Shown: piece after piece, positions 43,629 through 52,594 of the stretch
Layout of the letters: each line of letters begins with the position of its first letter
Position numbering within the stretch: the first letter of the stretch is position 1
NCBI GenBank assembly: GCA_017937925.1
Contig: JAGBCQ010000012.1
Span: 186,001 to 250,000 of the forward strand
Direction: 5' to 3'
Source of the DNA: Paraprevotella sp.
Lineage (GTDB): Bacteria; Bacteroidota; Bacteroidia; Bacteroidales; Bacteroidaceae
Length of the DNA: 64,000 bases
Notes under the pieces: model-generated
Told to the model about the DNA's origin: nothing
Databases searched by the model: none
Seen by the model: the letters and a program-made list of their open reading frames with translations, nothing else
Position numbers and translations under genes: made by a program

Positions 43629-44189
43629 ATGGCAATAGAACTCTACCTCGTGCGACATGGAGAAACAGAAGAGAATGCCGCCAACATCTTGCAAGGCAAT
43701 CTGCCCGGTCATCTGAACGAGAAAGGGCGCGAGCAAGCACGGCAAACAGCGGAGGAACTACAAGACATATCCTTTGACATTATGTATTGTAGCGATTTGA
43801 AGCGGTGTGTTGATACGGCGGACATCATCAACCAACGATTAGGAGTGCTCGTAAAATATACCCCGCTCTTACGCGAAAGGGATTGGGGACCGCTGACAGG
43901 GCAAAAAATCAAGTGTGCCATTGCCATGATAGACGAACATGCCGAGTCGGTAGAATCCATGTTTGCCCGCGCAAAGACATTCTTATGTCAGATGACTGAG
44001 AGCGAAGAAGGGCGCACGGTGTTGGTTGTCAGCCATGGCTTGTTCTGCCGAGTCCTTCAAGGCGCTTGCCTTGGCAAAACCATTCGTGAGATTCCCCGTA
44101 TGGAGAATGCCGAAGTGCGACATCTGACTCTCACACCTCCCTACTCCTTCTCTTCGGAAGACGAAGAAACCGGCATCACGGCAGATTAA
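43629..44189 (+). CDS. Histidine phosphatase family protein
   Basis: This 186-residue cytoplasmic phosphatase or mutase of the phosphoglycerate mutase-like superfamily has the catalytic phospho-His motif LVRHGETEENAANILQG at residues about 7-23. It also has the acid pocket RERDWGPLTGQ and the second His in VLVVSHGLFCRVLQG (near 137). Size suits a small phosphatase such as a CobC- or SixA-like enzyme. The substrate is not determinable. Confidence 0.9.
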   Translation: MAIELYLVRHGETEENAANILQGNLPGHLNEKGREQARQTAEELQDISFDIMYCSDLKRCVDTADIINQRLGVLVKYTPLLRERDWGPLTGQKIKCAIAMIDEHAESVESMFARAKTFLCQMTESEEGRTVLVVSHGLFCRVLQGACLGKTIREIPRMENAEVRHLTLTPPYSFSSEDEETGITAD

Positions 44190-44242
44190 ACCATTCACTC
44201 AACAACATCACGAAAACAACCTACTGAGGTCAACGAAATGAC

Positions 44243-44295
44243 AGACGTCCGTCATCGAAACGCAAGACGTCCGCCGTCACGACGGCAGACGTCCG
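44243..44295. repeat. Array of three AGACGTCCG sites with 22-bp period
   Basis: Identical 9-mers start at 44243, 44265 and 44287, exactly 22 bp apart, and each contains the palindrome GACGTC. The spacers (for example CCGTCACGACGG) are themselves partly self-complementary. The array lies in the 260-bp gap between the phosphatase gene and the 3' end of mfd; nothing else is seen in that gap. Confidence 0.75.
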
Positions 44296-44449
44296 AAATT
44301 TCTTTGTTTATAAGTGTTTGATTATCAACACTCCTTAGAAGTTCCTTTTTGCATACTTTTTCCTTTGTTCGGAACACACTCTATGTAACGATATTTCGAA
44401 GTTATCGGACAAAATAAAAATGATGAAAATATATGCTGACAAAAATTAA

Positions 44450-47400
44450 CTACATTTCCTGTAAAGCGGAAATCTGTTGTAGTATTTCCAAAGCATCTTT
44501 GACAGTATCCACATCTTTAATCAACATGGAGCGATGTCCTTTTACTTCGCGCAACTGACAACGGTGGGCATTCATCCCTACATAAGACAAGCACTGACCA
44601 AATGCCTTGCTTTGATAATAGGCACTTTCAACATTCTCAACAAAGTAGAGCGACATCCGACCGACCTTCAAAACGATTTTTTCCGCACCAAGATGTTTTC
44701 CCATTCGACGCAATCCCACGACACGAATCAACTCTTCACCTTCGGGAGGAATTTCACCAAAACGGTCCTTCATCCTACTACGGAATGCTTCGACATCCTC
44801 GTCGCGCTCCAATCCATCCAACTCACGGTAGAGCAACATACGCTCGCTACTGCTTGGAACATAACTTTCGGTAAAGGACATCGGCAAGTCACTTTCCAAA
44901 ATACATTCATCCACAAAGGTCTCTCCGGACAAGTCATTTCCCTTACGTATCTCCTCAGCGTACAAATCATTAAACTCGTCATTCTTCAGTTCCTTCACCG
45001 CCTCCGAGAGAATCTTTTGATAAGTCTCATAACCTAAATCAGCAATAAAACCACTTTGTTCTGCACCCAATAAATTACCGGCTCCGCGAATATCCAAATC
45101 CTGCATGGCTATATGAATTCCTGACCCCAAGTCGCTGAAATTCTCAATGGCTTGCAAACGACGACGTGCCTCGGGCGTAAGACCGGCCAAAGGTGGTGCC
45201 AACAAATAACAAAACGCCTTTTTATTGCTTCGCCCTACCCGACCTCGCATCTGATGTAAATCACTTAACCCAAAATTCTGAGCTCCGTTGATTATGATGG
45301 TATTGGCATTGGGTATATCAATACCACTCTCAATAATTGTAGTCGAAATTAAAACATCATAATCGTAGTTGACAAAATCGAAAATAACCTTTTCAAGTTC
45401 CTCTGGTGCCATACGACCATGCCCCACACAAACACGAGCATCCGGCACGTGTTTATGAATCAACGTTTCCAAATCATATAGGTTGGAGATGCGATTATTA
45501 ACAATGAAAACCTGGCCGTTGCGACTCATCTCAAAGTTGATGGCTTCTGCTATCAACTCCGCATTAAAGGTATGCAATTCGGTTTGCACCGGATAACGGT
45601 TGGGTGGTGGTGTTTGTATTACCGACAAATCACGAGCCCCCATCAATGAGAATTGTAATGTTCGAGGTATAGGTGTTGCTGTAAGTGTCAACGTATCAAC
45701 GTTCACTTTCATCTGACGTAGTTTTTCTTTCGTCGCCACTCCGAACTTTTGTTCCTCGTCAATAATAAGCAAACCCAAATCTTTGAACTTGATGGATTTA
45801 CCGATGAGTTTGTGAGTCCCAATTATAATATTGATTTGTCCGTTCTCCAAATCCTTCAATATTTCTTTTGTCTTGGCAGCACTACGCGCTCTGCTAAGAT
45901 AGTCCACCTTTACAGGCATATCCTTCAACCGCGACGAAAAGGTTTGAAAATGCTGGTACGCCAATACCGTTGTCGGCACCAATACCGCAACTTGCTTATT
46001 GTCCGTACAGGCCTTGAATGCTGCACGTACCGCCACTTCCGTCTTACCGAAACCTACATCTCCACAAACCAAGCGGTCCATAGGTTGATTGCGCTCCATA
46101 TCAGCTTTTACATCACAAGTAGCTTTATGCTGATCGGGGGTATCTTCATATAAGAAACTTGCTTCCAACTCGTGTTGCATAAAGCTATCGGCACTGAACG
46201 CAAACCCTTTCTCCTGACGACGTAATGAATACAATCTTATCAAGTCGCGCGCAATATCCTTTATCTTGGACTTGGTACGTTCCTTCATTCGTTCCCATGC
46301 CCCTGTTCCCAACTTATTCAATCGGGGTGGTTCGCCATCCTTTCCACGATACTTGCTGACCTTATGTAGCGAATGTATTGATACATATACGGCATCGCCA
46401 TTCTGATAGGTTATTTTAATGACCTCCTGTGTAGTACCTCCATTGGTAATACGCATCAAACCACCAAACTTTCCAACTCCATGATTGATGTGCACCACAT
46501 AATCACCAATGTTGAACTCTTGCAACTCTTTCAATGACAATGCCACCTTTCCACTACGCGCCTTATCACTTCTCAGATTGTACTTGTGAAAACGGTCGAA
46601 TATCTGATGATCGGTAAACAGGCAGACTTTCAAATCGTCATCCGTAAAACCACTGTGCAAAGTTTTATTTATAGGTGTGAATACAATGCCGGTGCCTTGT
46701 TCTTGAAAAATAGCCGTCAATCGGTCGGTTTGTTTCTCGGAATCGGCTAATATATATAAGGTATAACCACGCAGAAGATTTTCGGAAAGCGTTTGGCTCA
46801 ACAATTCAAAGTTCTTATGAAAGATGGGTTGCGGTGACAAACTGAAATGTACAGTTGCCTGAGCTTTACCACTTGGACGATGTCCGATCTCTATCCTTCG
46901 GAAGTTCAACAACCCTTTCATCAAAGTAGCCCCATTTACCAGCATCATCTCGGCATGTAAACTTTCACGCAATTCTGCCTCATGCATTTCGCTCTCTGCC
47001 TGCTCAACGACCATGGCCTGAGCCGAGAATCCGTCATGATAAACCTTATCTGCAACGTCATGTAAAAAAGACAAATCCTTCAACACTAATACCGCATTGG
47101 AGGGCAAGAAGTCCAAGAATGGGACTTTATTGTTTTTTGTCGTTGTCAACTCCGGTACTATGATTACTTCTTTTTGCTTTTCTTTTGACAATTGCGACTG
47201 CACCTCAAAAGTACGGATACTATCCACTTCGTCGCCAAAGAAGTCTATTCTGAAAGGATATTCCGATGAATATGAAAACACGTCAAGGATACTGCCTCTT
47301 ACTGCGTACTGGCCGGGTTCATAAACATAATCCACCCGTTTAAAACCAAGCGTGTACAATGTTTCCTCCACAAATAAGATGTCCACCTTTTCTCCATCAT

Positions 47401-47851
47401 GCAACTTCAAAGTTTGCTCTTCCAAAACATCTTTGGAAACGACTTTTTCTATAACTGCCTCCGGATATGTCACGACAAATAGAGGACGACTCCCTGCCGT
47501 AAGACGACTGACAACCTCCGTTCGTAGAATCTCATTTGCAGCATCACGCTGGCCAAACTTTATAGCACGGCGAAACGAGGATGGAAAAAACAGTACTTGT
47601 GACTCGCCCAAGATTTGCGCCAAATCATGATAGAAATAACCGGCTTCTTCGGCATCATCCAATATAAAAACAAAAGGAGACGACAAGACTTGTGGTGCAT
47701 TCTGTGCCATACCGCTAAAGACCAACGGTGCTGCCGACGCACAAAGTCCCTCCGCGAAAATTGTTTTCACGGAATCTTTTTCTAAAGCCTTACTTAACGC
47801 TTTTACCTGCTTATGCTTGGCGTAAAGAGCCTGTAAACTTTGTATGTCCAT
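44450..47851 (-). CDS. mfd: Transcription-repair coupling factor
   Basis: Mfd displaces stalled RNA polymerase and recruits UvrA. The ATG at 47851 gives 1133 residues beginning MDIQSLQALYAKHKQ; the extension to 47971 lies upstream of the promoter. The UvrB-homology region carries EPGQYAVRGSILDVFSY. The RNA polymerase-interacting Tudor-like domain contains FNIGDYVVHINHGVGKFGG. The RecG-like translocase has Walker A GDVGFGKTEVAVR near 598, the DEEQ box LIIDEEQKFGV and GRVGRSNKKAFCYLL. The C-terminal TRCF domain completes a normal full-length protein. Confidence 0.97.
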   Translation of the reverse strand: MDIQSLQALYAKHKQVKALSKALEKDSVKTIFAEGLCASAAPLVFSGMAQNAPQVLSSPFVFILDDAEEAGYFYHDLAQILGESQVLFFPSSFRRAIKFGQRDAANEILRTEVVSRLTAGSRPLFVVTYPEAVIEKVVSKDVLEEQTLKLHDGEKVDILFVEETLYTLGFKRVDYVYEPGQYAVRGSILDVFSYSSEYPFRIDFFGDEVDSIRTFEVQSQLSKEKQKEVIIVPELTTTKNNKVPFLDFLPSNAVLVLKDLSFLHDVADKVYHDGFSAQAMVVEQAESEMHEAELRESLHAEMMLVNGATLMKGLLNFRRIEIGHRPSGKAQATVHFSLSPQPIFHKNFELLSQTLSENLLRGYTLYILADSEKQTDRLTAIFQEQGTGIVFTPINKTLHSGFTDDDLKVCLFTDHQIFDRFHKYNLRSDKARSGKVALSLKELQEFNIGDYVVHINHGVGKFGGLMRITNGGTTQEVIKITYQNGDAVYVSIHSLHKVSKYRGKDGEPPRLNKLGTGAWERMKERTKSKIKDIARDLIRLYSLRRQEKGFAFSADSFMQHELEASFLYEDTPDQHKATCDVKADMERNQPMDRLVCGDVGFGKTEVAVRAAFKACTDNKQVAVLVPTTVLAYQHFQTFSSRLKDMPVKVDYLSRARSAAKTKEILKDLENGQINIIIGTHKLIGKSIKFKDLGLLIIDEEQKFGVATKEKLRQMKVNVDTLTLTATPIPRTLQFSLMGARDLSVIQTPPPNRYPVQTELHTFNAELIAEAINFEMSRNGQVFIVNNRISNLYDLETLIHKHVPDARVCVGHGRMAPEELEKVIFDFVNYDYDVLISTTIIESGIDIPNANTIIINGAQNFGLSDLHQMRGRVGRSNKKAFCYLLAPPLAGLTPEARRRLQAIENFSDLGSGIHIAMQDLDIRGAGNLLGAEQSGFIADLGYETYQKILSEAVKELKNDEFNDLYAEEIRKGNDLSGETFVDECILESDLPMSFTESYVPSSSERMLLYRELDGLERDEDVEAFRSRMKDRFGEIPPEGEELIRVVGLRRMGKHLGAEKIVLKVGRMSLYFVENVESAYYQSKAFGQCLSYVGMNAHRCQLREVKGHRSMLIKDVDTVKDALEILQQISALQEM

Positions 47852-47865
47852 ACGTTGAAACGGTG

Positions 47866-47873
47866 CAAAATTA
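47866..47873 (-). promoter_or_regulatory. Putative -7 element (TAATTTTG) of mfd
   Basis: This matches TAnnTTTG on the minus strand, 14 bp before the mfd ATG, and supports 47851 as the start. Confidence 0.5.
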
Positions 47874-47948
47874 CAAAGAATCACTAAAAAACAGACTTCA
47901 AAGGACAAATATTTCTTAATAAAAGCATTTGATGATAAAATTAAACTG

Positions 47949-47956
47949 TATATTTG
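47949..47956 (+). promoter_or_regulatory. Putative -7 element (TATATTTG) of the 48-52.5 kb operon
   Basis: This matches TAnnTTTG 44 bp before the polyprenol-phosphate glycosyltransferase gene. It is the only good match before five tightly packed genes. Confidence 0.5.
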
Positions 47957-48000
47957 TTCCTGATAAGACAATAGAAGTATTAACCTAAAGCCTGATTACT

Positions 48001-48750
48001 ATGCGTTCAGACAGCATCGTCATTATCCCGACGTACAACGAAAAGGAAAACATAGAGAATATCATCCGCGCAGTCTTTGGATTGGAGCAACCATTCAATA
48101 TGCTCATTATTGATGATGGTTCGCCCGACGGCACTGCCGCCATTGTCAAGAAATTGATGGCAGAGGAATTTAAAGACCGTTTATTCCTCATTGAACGTTC
48201 CGGAAAGTTAGGTTTGGGAACGGCATATATCACCGGCTTCAAATGGGCTGTGGAACAAAAGTATGACTATATCTTTGAGATGGACGCAGACTTCAGCCAT
48301 AATCCTAACGATTTGCCCAGATTGTACAATGCGTGTGCTAAAGAAGGTTACGATGTTGCCATCGGTTCAAGATATATCAATGGCGTAAACGTGGTGAATT
48401 GGCCTATGGGACGCATCCTAATGTCCTACTATGCATCCAAATACGTCCGCATCGTGACAGGATTGAAAATTAACGACACGACAGCCGGATTCAAATGTTA
48501 CAAGCGCAGGGTTCTAGAAACCATAGAGTTAGACAAAGTGCGTTTCAAAGGTTATGCTTTCCAAATCGAAATGAAGTTCACCGCTAAGCAATGTGGTTTC
48601 AAGATTAAGGAAGTTCCCGTCATCTTTGTCAACCGCGAATTAGGCACCAGTAAAATGAGTGGCGGTATTTTCAGCGAAGCGATGTTCGGTGTGATGCGCT
48701 TACGTTGGGATGGTTGGTTCAGGAAGTATCCAAAATACAAAGAATCGTAA
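48001..48750 (+). CDS. GT2 glycosyltransferase, polyprenol monophosphomannose synthase-like
   Basis: This 249-residue enzyme resembles soluble DPM1-type synthases that move mannose or another sugar from a nucleotide donor to polyprenyl phosphate. Motifs are IIPTYNEKENIENII, LIIDDGSPDGTA, the metal-binding EMDADFSHNPNDLP (about 93-106) and DTTAGFKCYKRRVLE. The C-terminal EVPVIFVNRELGTSKMSGG is family typical. There are no C-terminal membrane helices, unlike the 8803 gene. The gene heads an operon with pyrC and the MetH reactivation protein. Confidence 0.93.
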   Translation: MRSDSIVIIPTYNEKENIENIIRAVFGLEQPFNMLIIDDGSPDGTAAIVKKLMAEEFKDRLFLIERSGKLGLGTAYITGFKWAVEQKYDYIFEMDADFSHNPNDLPRLYNACAKEGYDVAIGSRYINGVNVVNWPMGRILMSYYASKYVRIVTGLKINDTTAGFKCYKRRVLETIELDKVRFKGYAFQIEMKFTAKQCGFKIKEVPVIFVNRELGTSKMSGGIFSEAMFGVMRLRWDGWFRKYPKYKES

Positions 48751-48759
48751 TCATTGACT

Positions 48760-49095
48760 ATGCCTATCTTTATTCAGACCAACTTATTTGTGGCCATCCT
48801 GATTGCAGGACTTGGATTTTACGCATGGAGAAGAGAAAAGCCCATGTGGTTTTGGAGTGGAACAACCGTTGACCCTAAAACCATCAGTGATGTTCGCGCT
48901 TACAATCATGCCAACGCTATCATGTGGTGGGTATATTCCCTTATTTTCTGGACTTCGGTACTCGTTTACAGTCACAACCCTTTTTTGAGCGAACTTATTA
49001 TAACCTTCGGCGTCACAATCGGATTCATTCCTTTATACTTGGCTTATTTCCTTATTCGTAGAAAGTACCGTGTCAAGGATAAAGCAAAAGAATAA
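48760..49095 (+). CDS. Hypothetical three-helix membrane protein
   Basis: The ATG at 48760 gives 111 residues; a TTG at 48754 is less likely. Hydrophobic helices lie at about residues 6-20, 53-70 and 75-98, with a central soluble loop FWSGTTVDPKTISDVRAYN and a basic C-terminus. The loop resembles the SdpI-like or DUF3784-like membrane proteins of Bacteroidota and Firmicutes. I cannot assign the family with certainty. It is in the operon between the glycosyltransferase and pyrC. Confidence 0.72.
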   Translation: MPIFIQTNLFVAILIAGLGFYAWRREKPMWFWSGTTVDPKTISDVRAYNHANAIMWWVYSLIFWTSVLVYSHNPFLSELIITFGVTIGFIPLYLAYFLIRRKYRVKDKAKE

Positions 49096-49121
49096 ACAAA
49101 CATTAGAGCAGTACAAACATT

Positions 49122-50465
49122 ATGAGAACTCTCATTAAAAATGCCATACTCGTCAATGAGGGGACATCCTTTAAGGGACATCTCCTTATTGAAGACGAAA
49201 GGATTGCTCGTATCATCCCCTTTGAAAAAGGTAACGATACGTCCATTTCATGCGACCGTATTATTGACGCAGAAGGACTGTACCTTATTCCCGGAGTCAT
49301 TGACGACCATGTGCATTTTCGCGAACCGGGCTTGACGCACAAAGCAGATATTGAGACAGAAAGTCGGGCTGCTGCAGCCGGTGGTGTGACATCCTATATG
49401 GATATGCCGAATGTTAAACCACAAACCACCGACTTGCAAACACTCTCTGAAAAGTTCCTACTGGCCTCAGAAAAAAGTTTAGTGAATTACTCCTTTTTCT
49501 TTGGAGCGACAAATAGCAATACTAACCTATTAAAAGATTTAGATAAAAAAACGGTTTGCGGTGTTAAATTATTCATGGGTAGTAGTACCGGCAATATGCT
49601 GGTGGATAAAGAGAATGCTTTACGCAAGATTTTTGAAGAATCACCACTTCCCATCATGACGCACTGCGAAGACTCTGCCATTATTGCACAAAATCAAGCA
49701 AAAATTCAGGAACGCTATGGCGAAGACCCTGACGTTATTCATCATCCAAACATTCGTAGTGAAGAAGCGTGCTACCATTCAACAGAATTGGCCGTTAAGC
49801 TGGCAAAAGAAACCGGGGCACAGTTGCATGTCGCTCATGTCACAACAGCCAAAGAACTAAGTTTGTTTGATAATACCCCCCTTGACACAAAGAGAATCAC
49901 TGCGGAAGTTTGTGTTGCTCACTTATTATATACAGAACAAGATTACACACGATTAGGAACACAAATCAAGTGCAACCCGGCAATAAAGACCAAGGCGGAC
50001 CGTGATGCCTTGCGACAAGCGTTGAACAACGGACTAATAGACCTCATAGGCACGGACCACGCACCTCATTTGTTAACAGAAAAAGAGGGCGGATGTGTCA
50101 AGGCGGTTTCCGGTATGCCCATGATACAATTCTCATTAGTCAGTATGTTGCGTTTGGTTGACGAAGGAGTAATTACCATAGAGCGTTTAGTTGAACTTAT
50201 GTGTCATGCACCGGCAAGAATCTTTAATATAGCTCAAAGAGGTTTCTTGAAAGAAGGTATGCAAGCAGACCTTGTACTACTTCGCCCCAATACCCCATGG
50301 ACCTTAAAGAAAGAACAAATTCTTAGCAAATGTGGATGGAGCCCTCTGGAAAATGAGAGTTTTAATTGGTCGGTAGAACAGACTTACTGCAACGGTCATC
50401 TTGTATATAATCACGGCATCTTCGACACGACACATCGCGGACAACAACTTTCGTTTGAAAGATGA
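49122..50465 (+). CDS. pyrC: Dihydroorotase
   Basis: This 447-residue zinc amidohydrolase interconverts N-carbamoyl-aspartate and dihydroorotate in pyrimidine synthesis. The metal motif DDHVHFREPGLTHKADI begins near residue 60. Substrate and metal segments include SYMDMPNVKPQTT, MTHCEDSAII, LHVAHVTTAKE and GTDHAPHLLTEKEGG (about 310). It is class I type by its HVHFREPG motif. It overlaps the MetH reactivation gene by 4 bp (ATGA), so the two are translationally coupled. Confidence 0.95.
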   Translation: MRTLIKNAILVNEGTSFKGHLLIEDERIARIIPFEKGNDTSISCDRIIDAEGLYLIPGVIDDHVHFREPGLTHKADIETESRAAAAGGVTSYMDMPNVKPQTTDLQTLSEKFLLASEKSLVNYSFFFGATNSNTNLLKDLDKKTVCGVKLFMGSSTGNMLVDKENALRKIFEESPLPIMTHCEDSAIIAQNQAKIQERYGEDPDVIHHPNIRSEEACYHSTELAVKLAKETGAQLHVAHVTTAKELSLFDNTPLDTKRITAEVCVAHLLYTEQDYTRLGTQIKCNPAIKTKADRDALRQALNNGLIDLIGTDHAPHLLTEKEGGCVKAVSGMPMIQFSLVSMLRLVDEGVITIERLVELMCHAPARIFNIAQRGFLKEGMQADLVLLRPNTPWTLKKEQILSKCGWSPLENESFNWSVEQTYCNGHLVYNHGIFDTTHRGQQLSFER

Positions 50466-51373
50466 AAAAAACACTGACGTATCACATTCATGAAGTAGCC
50501 CCCTACATCAATTGGATTTATTTCTTTCATGCTTGGGGTTTTGCTCCACGATTTGCTACGATTTGTTCAATTCACGATTGCCTTGGTTGCAAAGAAAATT
50601 GGATTCAAACATTCTCCGAAACGGAACGAGATAAAGCGCGCGAAGCGGTAACACTCTTTCAAGAAGCAAAAAAACTTCTAAACATTCTTGATAGTAAGTT
50701 TCACTCGTACGCTCGTTTTGCACTACTTCCGGCAAACTCCGACGGTGATGATATTATCATTTATGATAGCGAATTTAACGAGAGCATGAGATTGCCATTA
50801 TTGCGACAACAAACAGCAGCACACAATGACTTTTGTTTATGTCTGTCAGATTTCATAAAACCAATTGGGAATGGAACTGATAAAATAGGACTATTCGCGA
50901 CTACTATTGATGGTGATATAGAAACTTTTTACAACGGCGATGATCCGTACAAACATTTATTGGCGCAAACTTTAGCAGACCGCTTGGCAGAAGCCACTGC
51001 AGAAAAGATGCATGAGGACGTACGCAGAACATATTGGGGATATGCCCCCGATGAACATTTACCAATCAATGAACTACATCAAGAAAAGTATTGTGGCATA
51101 CGTCCTGCTGTAGGTTATCCATCACTACCCGACCAAAGTACAAACTTTGAAATAGACCGATTACTCGGATTTAAGGAAATAGGAATACAACTGACCGAAA
51201 ACGGAGCTATGTCACCACATGCCTCTGTCAGCGGTTTAATATTCGCTCACCCTGAAGCACGTTACTTCTCCGTTGGAAAAATTGGAACTGACCAACTCAA
51301 AGATTATGCAAACCGAAAGGGTACAACTATTGAGAAACTGTCCCCTTTTCTTTCTTCAAACATTCTACAATAA
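50462..51373 (+). CDS. Stand-alone methionine synthase (MetH) reactivation domain protein
   Basis: This 303-residue protein matches the C-terminal AdoMet-binding reactivation domain of full-length MetH throughout. It begins YINWIYFFHAWG, corresponding to the IDWTPFFMTW region of E. coli MetH. It then has RFALLPANSDGDDIIIYDSE, RLPLLRQQTAAHNDFCLCLSDF, LAQTLADRLAEATAEKMHEDVRRTYWGYAPDE, the AdoMet motif YCGIRPAVGYPSLPDQ and MSPHASVSGLIFAHPEARYFSVGKIGTDQ. Reductive methylation of oxidised cob(II)alamin by AdoMet would restore the MetH of 20766-23513, which lacks this domain. It is coupled to pyrC. The two-part methionine synthase is the key observation. Confidence 0.95.
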   Translation: MKKTLTYHIHEVAPYINWIYFFHAWGFAPRFATICSIHDCLGCKENWIQTFSETERDKAREAVTLFQEAKKLLNILDSKFHSYARFALLPANSDGDDIIIYDSEFNESMRLPLLRQQTAAHNDFCLCLSDFIKPIGNGTDKIGLFATTIDGDIETFYNGDDPYKHLLAQTLADRLAEATAEKMHEDVRRTYWGYAPDEHLPINELHQEKYCGIRPAVGYPSLPDQSTNFEIDRLLGFKEIGIQLTENGAMSPHASVSGLIFAHPEARYFSVGKIGTDQLKDYANRKGTTIEKLSPFLSSNILQ

Positions 51374-51391
51374 ATTAATGAAATCAAAACC

Positions 51392-52555
51392 ATGATTCTA
51401 AGACTTCTTCCCATCATTATACTCACACTGATTCTTCCTGATTTGTATATTTATTTCACTTTTTGGAAGAAACGGAGCTACAAGCAATGGAAAATTGCTT
51501 TAGCTTTTCTGCCTGACTTTCTATTACTCATAGGAGGTATCATCCTTTGTTGTAACGAAACATTAAGTCCTAAGAATCTTACAATTATTGGCATATATCT
51601 CGTGATTTATATGTTGGTAGCACTGCCGAAAACAACGTTCTTATTGGTGGATTTATTACTACGCCTTTTCGGACTTGCATGGCATCCCATAAAGAAATAT
51701 GCAACTCCCATTGCACAAATTATAAGATTGGTCGTATTCATCTGCATCTTAATCGGAACTTTCTACGGACCAACGCATCTTGTTGTCAAGAATGCAGAGG
51801 TGAAAAGTCAAGAAGTTCCGGAAAGTTTTAACGGTTACAGAATCGTACAATTCACAGACCTCCATTTGGCCTCGTTCGAGCATCACCCCACAATGATACG
51901 AACACTTGTAGATACAATCAACGCACTACACCCCGACATGATTGTCTTTACCGGCGACTTAGTCAATACAGAATATCATGAGTTACTCCCATATATAACT
52001 GACTTATCTAGGTTAAATGCTCGTGACGGCGTATTCTCCATTCTTGGTAATCATGATTACCACACTTATGCTCGTAATTTAACCGAAGCAGAACAAGCCA
52101 AAGGACTTGAACGACTCAAAACACTGCAAAGAGCTATGGGTTGGGACTTACTACTAAATGAGAATAGAATCATTAGAAAAGGAAACGATAGTATTGCAAT
52201 CATCGGCGTAGAAAACGACGGCAAACCACCCTTTCCCGAACGCGGGGACTTGCGCCGTGCATCTGCGGGAGTTGAAAAGGCTGTATTCAAGATTCTCCTT
52301 TCGCACGACCCTTCTCATTGGAAACGTAAAGTGGTTGAGCAAACAGATATACAACTCACTCTATCCGGGCACACACACGGTATGCAATTGATGCTTTTCG
52401 GTTGGTCTCCGTCCAAATACGTTTACCCCGAATGGCGCGGAATGTACACAGAGAACGAGCAATCATTATACGTTAGTTTGGGAGTCGGAGGCGCCCTGAT
52501 ACCTTTCCGATTGGGCGCTTGGCCGGAAATAAATGTAATAACTTTACGTCATTAA
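51392..52555 (+). CDS. Membrane-anchored calcineurin-like metallophosphoesterase
   Basis: This 387-residue protein has three to four N-terminal membrane helices (about 1-22, 33-55, 62-85 and 110-128). A metallophosphoesterase domain follows, facing the periplasm or cytoplasm. Metal-binding motifs are QFTDLHLAS (about 153), FTGDLVNTE (about 190), LGNHDYH (about 218) and LSGHTHGMQ (about 323). It resembles YkuE/YaeI-type enzymes, some of which cleave lipid-linked phosphodiesters. The substrate is unknown. It is the last gene of the operon from 48001. Confidence 0.92.
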   Translation: MILRLLPIIILTLILPDLYIYFTFWKKRSYKQWKIALAFLPDFLLLIGGIILCCNETLSPKNLTIIGIYLVIYMLVALPKTTFLLVDLLLRLFGLAWHPIKKYATPIAQIIRLVVFICILIGTFYGPTHLVVKNAEVKSQEVPESFNGYRIVQFTDLHLASFEHHPTMIRTLVDTINALHPDMIVFTGDLVNTEYHELLPYITDLSRLNARDGVFSILGNHDYHTYARNLTEAEQAKGLERLKTLQRAMGWDLLLNENRIIRKGNDSIAIIGVENDGKPPFPERGDLRRASAGVEKAVFKILLSHDPSHWKRKVVEQTDIQLTLSGHTHGMQLMLFGWSPSKYVYPEWRGMYTENEQSLYVSLGVGGALIPFRLGAWPEINVITLRH

Positions 52556-52567
52556 TAGAGATTTTTT

Positions 52568-52575
52568 TAACTTTG
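52568..52575 (+). promoter_or_regulatory. Putative -7 element (TAACTTTG) of plsC
   Basis: This matches TAnnTTTG 19 bp before the plsC ATG. Confidence 0.5.
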
Positions 52576-52594
52576 CCATATAAAACTAGAAACT

